Shown here piece by piece: positions 1 to 4,185 of a DNA stretch of 7,049 nucleotides. The stretch covers positions 1 through 7,049 of the forward strand of contig CALWIE010000083.1 in NCBI GenBank assembly GCA_944380625.1, given 5' to 3'. The position numbers and the translations under genes were made by a program. Each line of letters begins with the position of its first letter. The first letter of the stretch is position 1. The notes below the pieces were generated by a model. That model was not told the DNA's origin, made no database searches, and saw only the letters and a list, made by a program, of their open reading frames with translations. This DNA is from an uncultured Clostridia bacterium. GTDB lineage: Bacteria; Bacillota_A; Clostridia; Oscillospirales; Acutalibacteraceae.

Positions 1-2
1 TA

Positions 3-1016
3 CTGCCCTTTCGGGAGCCCATGCTCCGGCTGTTTGGCGCCAGCGACGCCACCTACCCCTACGCCGAGGAGTACTTTACCGCCTACCTGTGCGGCACCTT
101 TTTCGCCCTGGCGGCCAGCGGGCTAACCCCGTTCGTCCTCTGCCAGGGTTTCGCCAAAATGGGCATGGCCTCTGTGGTGCTGGGGGCGGCCTTGAACATC
201 GTCTTGGACCCGGTGTTCATCTTCCTCTTTGACATGGGGGTGCGGGGGGCGGCCATCGCCACGGTGATCTCCCAGGCGGCCAGCGCGGCCTTTGTGATTG
301 TATTCCTGCTGGGCCGGCGGGTGATGGTGCCCATCACTTTCCGGGGGTACAGCCCCCGGCTGATGGGCCGGGTGCTGGCCATGGGCTTTACCCCCTTCGC
401 CATCATCGCCATCGACAACGTGATGATCATCGCCATGAACGCCATCTTGCAGCGCACCGGCGGCCCCGAGGGGGACATGCTGGTGACCTGCAACACCATT
501 GTGCAGAGCTTTATGTTGGTGGTCACCATGCCCTTGGGGGGCATAAGCGGCGGCACCCAGGGGATTTTGGGCTACAACTACGGCGCCCGCCAGGTGGACC
601 GGGTGCGCCAGGCCCAGAAGTACATTGTGGGCCTGTGCGTGGGCTACACGGTGCTCCTCTTTGTCCTGGCGCGGCTGGCGGGCCCCTTGTTTGTAGGGCT
701 CTTCACCCAAGAGCCGGGTCTGGCCGCCGAGGCCTACAGCGCCATCAAGGTCTGCACCCTGGCCATTATCCCCCTGGGGGTCCAGTACGAGCTGGTGGAC
801 GGCTTTACAGGCATCGGCCAGGTGCGGCTCTCCCTGCCCCTGTCCTTCTGGCGGAAGCTGGTGTACTTTGTGGCCATCTTCTCCCTGCCCGCGGCCTTCG
901 GGGCCCGGGCCGCCTTTTACGCCGAGCCCCTCTCCGACGTCCTGGGCCCTGTGGTGACCGTGGTTGTCTACTTTCTCACCATGGGCAAAATCCTGCGCGC
1001 CCGCAAGGCACTGTAG
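3..1016 (+). CDS. MATE-family multidrug/cation efflux transporter, 5' truncated by the window edge
   Basis: This is an integral membrane antiporter of the MATE family, which expels drugs or metabolites from the cell using a sodium or proton gradient. The frame is open from base 3. The codons before the first ATG at 21 read LPFREP and join smoothly to MLRLFGASDATYPYAEEY, a normal internal MATE segment after an early transmembrane helix. The ATG at 21 is therefore internal, and roughly the first quarter of a usual ~450-residue protein lies outside the window. About 337 residues are visible, with a string of hydrophobic helices. The conserved second-half signature GGISGGTQGILGYNYGARQ is followed by a basic stretch ending in RQAQK. 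The substrate cannot be read from sequence. The gene converges on the nucleoside phosphorylase gene. No classic hairpin plus T-run follows the stop; a repeat-rich 179-bp gap does. Family assignment is secure; substrate is unknown. Confidence 0.93.
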   Translation: MPFREPMLRLFGASDATYPYAEEYFTAYLCGTFFALAASGLTPFVLCQGFAKMGMASVVLGAALNIVLDPVFIFLFDMGVRGAAIATVISQAASAAFVIVFLLGRRVMVPITFRGYSPRLMGRVLAMGFTPFAIIAIDNVMIIAMNAILQRTGGPEGDMLVTCNTIVQSFMLVVTMPLGGISGGTQGILGYNYGARQVDRVRQAQKYIVGLCVGYTVLLFVLARLAGPLFVGLFTQEPGLAAEAYSAIKVCTLAIIPLGVQYELVDGFTGIGQVRLSLPLSFWRKLVYFVAIFSLPAAFGARAAFYAEPLSDVLGPVVTVVVYFLTMGKILRARKAL

Positions 1017-1033
1017 CAAGCCAACTTAGGATA

Positions 1034-1064
1034 GGCGACTGGCCGAACGAACGCGAGGCCAGGC
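1034..1064. repeat. 31-bp hairpin repeat, copy 1
   Basis: This copy matches 1149-1179 at 30 of 31 positions, the single difference being C at 1054 versus T at 1169. Inside it CTGGCC and GGCCAG pair around a 12-nt loop, so each copy can form a small hairpin. It starts 17 bp after the MATE stop codon. Function is unknown; it may be a REP-like intergenic repeat or part of a terminator region. Confidence 0.8.
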
Positions 1065-1086
1065 ACCAGCAACCTACCTCTAAGAT

Positions 1087-1147
1087 GGGAGAATTGCGGT
1101 TCCGCAAAGCGGAATGGGGGTTTTGCAAACCCCCAAGCGATTCTCTC
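1087..1147 (+). other. Three-way-junction element, copy 1 (candidate structured RNA or cruciform repeat)
   Basis: Three nested helices account for almost every base. The closing helix pairs GAGAATTGC (1089-1097) with GCGATTCTC (1137-1145), including one T-G wobble, and extends outwards through 1087-1088 with 1146-1147. Inside are two directly abutting hairpins: TTCCGC/GCGGAA (1100-1105 with 1109-1114, loop AAA) and TGGGGGTTT/AAACCCCCA (1115-1123 with 1127-1135, loop TGC). Only GG at 1098-1099 and A at 1136 are left unpaired at the junction. The element lies between two 31-bp repeats and between convergent genes. An element of identical length and plan occurs on the opposite strand at 3066-3122. 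The strand given is the orientation in which the two copies align. Whether it acts as RNA or DNA is unknown, and no T-run follows it. Confidence 0.7.
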
Positions 1148-1148
1148 G

Positions 1149-1179
1149 GGCGACTGGCCGAACGAACGTGAGGCCAGGC
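1149..1179. repeat. 31-bp hairpin repeat, copy 2
   Basis: This is the second copy of the repeat at 1034-1064, offset by 115 bp, with one mismatch. The CTGGCC/GGCCAG arms are intact. Here the flanks add an outer stem (GGGCG at 1148-1152 region with CGCCC near 1186-1190), so the hairpin next to the phosphorylase stop codon is larger than in copy 1. It ends 16 bp before the stop codon of the minus-strand gene and could contribute to 3'-end formation of that transcript. Confidence 0.8.
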
Positions 1180-1195
1180 GCCGGCCGCCCGATGG

Positions 1196-1963
1196 TTAGG
1201 GGCGGGACAGGAGTTTGCCGATGTTCACGGCGGCAGCCAGGCACTCGTCGGCGATGGTGGCGCCCATCTGGCCCAGCACGCCGGGATCCCAGGCGGGGGC
1301 GTCCAGGTTGTCGGTGGTGTAGAAAAACTGGGCGAACTTCACCCCTCGGAACTGGGCCACCGCCGCCAAAGCCGCGCACTCCATCTCCACGCAGACGCAT
1401 CCCTGCTCCCTGCGGCGCTCCATCTTGCCCCGGGTCTCCCGATAGAAAGCGTCGGTGGTCCAGGTCTTCCCCTCGACAAAGGGCAGCCCCAGGTCCCGGA
1501 AGGCCTGGCGGCAGGCCTCTACGCCGGTGGGGTCCAGTTCCACCTCCTCCGCCGGGGGCAGGTAGTGGTAGGAGAGGCCCTCGTCCCGCAGGGCGGCAGT
1601 GGGCAGGATGAAGCTGCTCAAGGGGATCTCCCTCTTGAGCACTCCCGCAGCGCCGAAAAACACGAAATACTTCCCCCCGTAGGCGTGAAGCTCTTCCAGG
1701 AAGCTGGCGGCCGCCGGGGCGCCCACATGGGGCATGGCCAGGGCCACGGCCGTGCCGCCGGCCTCCACCCGGTACACGGGCACCGTGCCAGTGCAGAAGT
1801 GGATCCCCGCGATCTCCTCCCCGCCCCAGCTTGCCAGGCACTTCTGGACGATGCGGGCCGAGAAGGGCAGAATGCAGATCTCCGGGAAACCAGGGAGGGG
1901 GCTGTGGTAGTCCTCGGGATTGATAAGGGCCTTGCGGTCCGGGTCGAAATCGCTGCAGAGCAC
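1196..1963 (-). CDS. Nucleoside phosphorylase (uridine phosphorylase / PNP superfamily)
   Basis: This is a cytoplasmic salvage enzyme that splits a nucleoside with phosphate into free base and ribose-1-phosphate. The 255 residues match the size of the family. Visible motifs, in order, are HVGAP near residues 79-83, the glycine-rich phosphate-site motif FFGAAGVL near 102-109, PTAALRDEGLSYHY at 121-134, TTDAFYRET at 169-177 and the ribose-site motif VEMECAAL at 192-199. The RDEGxSYHY segment resembles uridine-phosphorylase-like members, but base specificity is not certain. The start is GTG at 1961-1963, supported by a strong AGGAGG (complement of 1972-1977) eight bases upstream. A TTGACA-17-TAAAAT promoter lies just beyond. 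The gene is apparently monocistronic, diverges from the SLH gene and converges on the MATE gene. Confidence 0.92.
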   Translation of the reverse strand: MLCSDFDPDRKALINPEDYHSPLPGFPEICILPFSARIVQKCLASWGGEEIAGIHFCTGTVPVYRVEAGGTAVALAMPHVGAPAAASFLEELHAYGGKYFVFFGAAGVLKREIPLSSFILPTAALRDEGLSYHYLPPAEEVELDPTGVEACRQAFRDLGLPFVEGKTWTTDAFYRETRGKMERRREQGCVCVEMECAALAAVAQFRGVKFAQFFYTTDNLDAPAWDPGVLGQMGATIADECLAAAVNIGKLLSRP

Positions 1964-1998
1964 GGGACACGCCTCCTTTTTCGCAAGTAATGGGACTT

Positions 1999-2027
1999 AT
2001 TTTAGAAGAGAGCGCCCTTTTTGTCAA
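1999..2027 (-). promoter_or_regulatory. Sigma-A promoter of the nucleoside phosphorylase gene
   Basis: Reading the minus strand, there is a perfect -35 TTGACA (complement of 2022-2027), a 17-bp spacer and a -10 TAAAAT (complement of 1999-2004). Transcription would start near 1992, about 28 bases before the GTG start, leaving just enough leader for the AGGAGG ribosome site. No operator palindrome is evident. Confidence 0.8.
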
Positions 2028-2821
2028 GGCTTCTCCCCTCTGTTGCGTTTCCCCTCTTCCAGGGGTATAATGGAGCCAAACCCGGGGCGCTGCCCCTGAG
2101 CGCCGGTGCCGCCTGGGCGAACCCCTTCGCCGACGTGGAGCCGGGGGACTGGTTCTACAGCGCGGTGGAGTACGTAAACACCGAGGGGCTTTTTAACGGC
2201 ACGGCCAAGGACCGGTTCTCCCCGGGCTCCCCCATGACCCGGGGGATGTTCGTCACCGTGCTGGGAAAATTTGCCCAAGCGGACACCGAACCCTATGGGG
2301 AGCCCGCCTTCCAGGACGTGCCCGCCGGCGCCTACTACGCCCCCTATGTGGGCGGGGACCACCAGTCCCCCAACGGGGACGCCTCCTACAGCGGCAGGCC
2401 CTCCATGAACTGCGGAGGCTTTGTCTCCTACGTCCTGCGGAAGGCAGGGCTTCGGGCCGACGAGGCCATGAGGCTCATCAAGCTCATCCCCGGGCAGTCC
2501 AACCTGTTTGGGTCGGGGCTCCCTTACGACCTGCTGGCGGGGGCCAGCAATTACCGGAACCTGGTGAAAAACGCCGGCTTGGAGGCCTATGTCTACGGCA
2601 GCGCCGAAAGCCTCTTGGCCAGCGGCCAGGCCGAGCGGGGCGACATCATCTTCATCGACAAGGGGCCCGGCGCCAAGGCCGGGGACGACACCCATATCGG
2701 CTTTTACTGGGGCCCCTCCGCCGACAGGGCCATGTGGCACAGCAACCAGCCCTCCAACAAGATCGGGCCCATTACAGCCCTGACGGCAGACCCCATCTTC
2801 ATTTTGATCAAAATTGAGTAG
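2021..2821 (+). CDS. SLH-domain protein with C-terminal NlpC/P60-like cysteine peptidase domain; start not credible, probably rearranged
   Basis: This looks like a surface protein built from an S-layer homology module and a papain-like (NlpC/P60 or CHAP-type) domain that would act on cell-wall peptides. Numbering from the TTG at 2021, residues 36-85 (FADVEPGDWFYSAVEY onward, through PMTRGMFVTVLGKF) form one good SLH unit. A second SLH begins at FQDVPAGAYYAPYV (97-110) but breaks off and runs directly into an unrelated segment. The C-terminal domain has MNCGGFVSYVLRKAG (129-143, candidate catalytic Cys131), GDIIFID (207-213) and DTHIGFYWG (223-231, candidate His225). PLSAGAAWA (25-33) looks like the tail of a signal peptide cleaved before NPFADV, yet no charged start or hydrophobic core precedes it. 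The TTG has no ribosome site and lies upstream of the likely promoter. No other ATG, GTG or TTG fits before the SLH. The 5' end may have been deleted, making this a pseudogene candidate. Confidence 0.62.
   Translation: MSRLLPSVAFPLFQGYNGAKPGALPLSAGAAWANPFADVEPGDWFYSAVEYVNTEGLFNGTAKDRFSPGSPMTRGMFVTVLGKFAQADTEPYGEPAFQDVPAGAYYAPYVGGDHQSPNGDASYSGRPSMNCGGFVSYVLRKAGLRADEAMRLIKLIPGQSNLFGSGLPYDLLAGASNYRNLVKNAGLEAYVYGSAESLLASGQAERGDIIFIDKGPGAKAGDDTHIGFYWGPSADRAMWHSNQPSNKIGPITALTADPIFILIKIE
2043..2071 (+). promoter_or_regulatory. Candidate promoter for the SLH/NlpC-like gene
   Basis: There is a perfect -10 TATAAT at 2066-2071, 17 bp after a weaker -35 TTGCGT at 2043-2048. The start of transcription would be near 2078. 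That is downstream of the only in-frame TTG able to start the full frame, and only about 20 bases before signal-peptide-tail codons. It is divergent from the phosphorylase promoter, with 15 bp between the two -35 boxes. Confidence 0.5.
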
Positions 2822-2875
2822 AAATCCGCTCCTGCCAAGGGCCGGCCCCGGCCCCCAGCAGGCCGGAAAAGAGAG

Positions 2876-2913
2876 ACCCCGGCAAGTGTTTTGCAGCGCC
2901 TGCCGGGGTTTTT
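2876..2913 (+). terminator. Rho-independent terminator of the SLH/NlpC-like gene
   Basis: A perfect 9-bp stem ACCCCGGCA (2876-2884) / TGCCGGGGT (2901-2909) encloses a 16-nt loop. It is followed by a run of T to 2913, 55 bases after the stop codon. Confidence 0.82.
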
Positions 2914-2955
2914 CCCCGCCTGTCCAAAGCTCTCAAAAAGGGGAAACAAGGCGGT

Positions 2956-2990
2956 AAAAAGGACCTGCCAAGCGCAACGCCTGACAGGCC
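2956..2990 (-). terminator. Terminator-like hairpin on the minus strand (distal of a tandem pair)
   Basis: On the minus strand an imperfect stem (2961-2974 with 2978-2990; one bulged base, two mismatches, 3-nt loop) is followed by TTTTT (complement of 2956-2960). It is the second of two such signals within 70 bp. Confidence 0.5.
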
Positions 2991-2998
2991 GGAAAACT

Positions 2999-3023
2999 AA
3001 AAAAAGCGGCCCCAAAAGGCCGC
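2999..3023 (-). terminator. Rho-independent terminator on the minus strand
   Basis: On the minus strand GCGGCC and GGCCGC (3018-3023 with 3006-3011) pair around a 6-nt loop and are followed by seven T (complement of 2999-3005). No annotated minus-strand gene ends here. The nearest upstream minus-strand unit is the tRNA, which has its own terminator, so this signal may end a small RNA containing the three-way-junction element at 3066-3122. Confidence 0.65.
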
Positions 3024-3065
3024 GAAAAACCAGAAGTGTGTAGAACGCGCGGACGCGCCTTCCCA

Positions 3066-3122
3066 GAGAACCGCTTGCAGTTTGCGAAACTGCATTTTTT
3101 CTTCGCAAAAAACGCGCTTCTC
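3066..3122 (-). other. Three-way-junction element, copy 2
   Basis: Read on the minus strand, this 57-nt element has the same plan as 1089-1145. The closing helix GAGAAGCGC / GCGGTTCTC has one G-G mismatch. The first hairpin is TTTTTT / AAAAAA with a 6-nt loop. The second is TGCAGTTT / AAACTGCA with loop CGC, abutting the first. A single A stands before the closing arm, as in copy 1. The 3' part (AAGCGRTTCTC) and the second-hairpin tip (GTTTYGCAAAC) are shared with copy 1, while the hairpin arms differ in sequence but stay paired. A minus-strand terminator lies 43 bp further along at 2999-3023. Confidence 0.65.
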
Positions 3123-3251
3123 CGCTTCAAAATATGGGGAGCGTGGTGAAATGTGTGTGACAGGCAAAAAGAAAATCCACCCCAACCCAGTGTTTCAGCG
3201 GCTTTTTGGCGGCGCTGCCCAGAAATGGGCCCAGGGGTAAACGCGGGCAAC

Positions 3252-3286
3252 AAAAATCGCGAACCCCGCTAAAGTGGGATTCGCGA
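3252..3286 (-). terminator. Rho-independent terminator of tRNA-Val
   Basis: On the minus strand a 13-bp stem (3274-3286 with 3257-3269, one mismatch, loop TTTA) is followed by TTTTT (complement of 3252-3256). It begins 23 bases beyond the encoded CCA of the tRNA, which fits a single-gene tRNA transcript. Confidence 0.85.
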
Positions 3287-3308
3287 CTTGGGAGCGGCGG
3301 CTTGCCGC

Positions 3309-3385
3309 TGGTGGGCGCTAACGGACTTGAACCGCTGACCCCCTGCACGTCAAGCAGGTGCTCTAGCCAGCTGAGCTAAGCGCCC
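3309..3385 (-). tRNA. tRNA-Val, anticodon GAC
   Basis: A full cloverleaf folds by eye. The acceptor stem is GGGCGCT/AGCGCCC, the D arm GCTC/GAGC, the anticodon stem CCTGC/GCAGG with loop TTGACGT (anticodon GAC, reading GUC and GUU valine codons), the variable loop has 5 nt, and the T arm AGCGG/CCGTT has loop TTCAAGT. The discriminator A and an encoded CCA (complement of 3309-3311) follow. The base after the anticodon is G rather than the A common in valine tRNAs. It is transcribed alone, between its own promoter and terminator. Confidence 0.96.
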
Positions 3386-3402
3386 TTTTTTGTTGCCTGA
3401 TT

Positions 3403-3431
3403 AGTGTACACGATTTTTTGGAAAATTGCAA
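3403..3431 (-). promoter_or_regulatory. Promoter of tRNA-Val
   Basis: On the minus strand there is -35 TTGCAA (3426-3431), a 17-bp spacer and -10 TACACT (complement of 3403-3408). The start would fall near 3396, about 11 bases before the mature tRNA 5' end. Confidence 0.7.
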
Positions 3432-3521
3432 CCCCCAATTTTAAATTCGACCAAATTTTTTTCCCGCAGGCAGGATCTGTTCATAATTTCGTAAGAAAAT
3501 CGTCGTGTTGTTGGTAATCTG

Positions 3522-3550
3522 TTCACAATATACTTTAACTGTGCTATACT
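3522..3550 (+). promoter_or_regulatory. Strong sigma-A promoter reading into the tandem structured repeats
   Basis: The -35 TTCACA (3522-3527) and -10 TATACT (3545-3550) each differ from consensus at one position. They are separated by an ideal 17 bp, with an extended -10 TG at 3542-3543. Transcription would begin near 3557. No protein-coding start lies within the next 600 bases, so the product is either a long leader for the glycosyltransferase gene or an untranslated RNA. Confidence 0.75.
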
Positions 3551-3660
3551 GGACCCACAGGGAAACGCGGGCCCGTATCCGGTGCGTGGCCGCACGGGAC
3601 GATTCGCGCTCCAGGCCGCTCGCTTGCGCTCGGGCTGTGCAAGTCGCAAGCTCGCGTTCG

Positions 3661-3821
3661 CGGGCCCGTGACCGGGCTGGACAAGCCGCCTTCTTGCCTT
3701 CGGCAAGGGCGGGGTCGTCCTACGGAAACTTGCGGCGAGTAGGAAACTAACGTTTTACAGAAAAAGCAACAACCGCGCCACTGCTTTAACCACCCACTGT
3801 AGAGAGCGAGTGGAACGAGCG
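3661..3821. repeat. 161-bp structured direct repeat, copy A
   Basis: Copy A aligns without gaps to 3960-4120 with about 9 differences. Internal structures include GCCC/GGGC near the left end and a stem CCGCC-TT-CTTGCC / GGCAAG-GGCGG with loop TTC (3686-3712). A CCTAC/GTAGG stem follows (3719-3723 with 3739-3743). The right end carries GAGCGAGTGGAACGAGCG. Confidence 0.9.
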
Positions 3822-3908
3822 GTGCTGGTGCCCGGTGGGCACCGTCCAGCACCGGTCTCCGTTGCCACTCCGGTCGGTGCTGGACGTCTGCCACTGGCAG
3901 ACAGCACC
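3821..3908 (+). other. Pair of mirror-image hairpins with an alternative pairing
   Basis: Hairpin 1 pairs GGTGCTGG (3821-3828) with CCAGCACC (3846-3853) and carries an inner TGCCC/GGGCA stem, with a 4-nt bulge on the 3' side. Hairpin 2 pairs GGTGCTG (3876-3882) with CAGCACC (3902-3908) and carries an inner TCTGCC/GGCAGA stem, with a 4-nt bulge on the 5' side. The right arm of hairpin 1 can instead pair with the left arm of hairpin 2 (3846-3857 with 3872-3883, two wobbles), so the two folds exclude each other. Function is unknown. Confidence 0.55.
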
Positions 3909-3959
3909 CGAGCCGGCAGGCGAGACCTACGCGTCTTGTTCCGCGCGGTCACGCGCCTG

Positions 3960-4120
3960 CGGGCCCGTGACCGGGCTGGACAAGCCGCCTTCTTGCCTTC
4001 GGCAAGGGCGGGGTCGTCCTACGCAAGCTTGCGGCGAGTAGGAAACTAGCGTTTTACGGAAAAAGGAACAACCGCGCCACCGCTTTATCCACCCGCAGTA
4101 GAGAGCGAGTGGAACGAGCG
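3960..4120. repeat. 161-bp structured direct repeat, copy B
   Basis: Copy B lies 299 bp from copy A at about 94% identity. The CCGCC-TT-CTTGCC / GGCAAG-GGCGG stem (3985-4011) is unchanged. The next stem, CCTAC/GTAGG (4018-4022 with 4038-4042), here contains a perfect palindrome CGCAAGCTTGCG (4022-4033) that is broken by two differences in copy A. Most other differences fall in the AT-richer right half. Confidence 0.9.
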
Positions 4121-4147
4121 ACAACGCGAAAAAAATTTCTTTGCCAA

Positions 4148-4176
4148 GCTTTCTTTTTAAAGAAAGCGGGGGGGAG
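4148..4176 (+). promoter_or_regulatory. Hairpin abutting the glycosyltransferase ribosome-binding site
   Basis: GCTTTCTTT (4148-4156) and AAAGAAAGC (4159-4167) form a perfect inverted repeat that ends exactly where the G-rich Shine-Dalgarno tract (4168-4176) begins. It is not a terminator, because G and not T follows. It could hold the ribosome site in a fixed context or protect the RNA; either role is inference. Confidence 0.5.
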
Positions 4177-4185
4177 ATGAGATTT

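Larger units (their letters stand above)
2822..3308. other. Hairpin-rich intergenic region without a credible gene
   Basis: This 487-bp gap lies between the SLH-like frame and the tRNA-Val 3' end. It holds a + strand terminator, three minus-strand terminator-like hairpins and the second three-way-junction element. It also has a CAGCG/CGCTG stem (3196-3200 with 3213-3217) next to a GCCCA-GAAA-TGGGC hairpin with a GNRA-type loop (3217-3230). The open frames across it on the minus strand are low-complexity translations of the hairpins and match nothing I recognise. A 29-codon + strand frame at 3151-3240 is treated as a weak finding only. Confidence 0.6.
3557..4185 (+). other. Long structured leader or candidate non-coding RNA region
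   Basis: About 630 bp separate the promoter at 3522-3550 from the glycosyltransferase start. The stretch holds two copies of a 161-bp unit and two mirror-image hairpins between them. I see no hairpin followed by a T-run on the + strand here, so transcripts could read through into the glycosyltransferase. Open frames on both strands across it are repeat translations with unusual composition (R, A, G, P rich) and lack convincing ribosome sites, so I do not call genes. It could instead be a mosaic of intergenic repeats rather than one functional RNA. Confidence 0.5.

Noticed and set aside
3076..3100. Hairpin TGCAGTTT/AAACTGCA followed by six T, resembling a + strand terminator
   Set aside because: No + strand gene ends just upstream (the SLH-like gene has its own terminator at 2876-2913). 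The T-run pairs with the following A-run as the neighbouring hairpin of the three-way-junction element, which explains all the bases.
2704..3253. Overlapping minus-strand frames downstream of the tRNA
   Set aside because: They cross terminators and hairpins, overlap the SLH-like gene end, and show no family motif.
3309..3385. Integration (att) site at the tRNA-Val 3' end
   Set aside because: No duplicate of the tRNA 3' end and no integrase gene are present in the window.
3505..4049. Two + strand frames ending in similar peptides (RARDRAGQAAFLPSARAGSSY...)
   Set aside because: They are translations of the 161-bp repeats, have biased composition, no ribosome sites and no recognisable domain.
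3600..4130. CRISPR array
   Set aside because: There are only two long repeats of 161 bp, with no short regularly spaced repeats and no cas genes.
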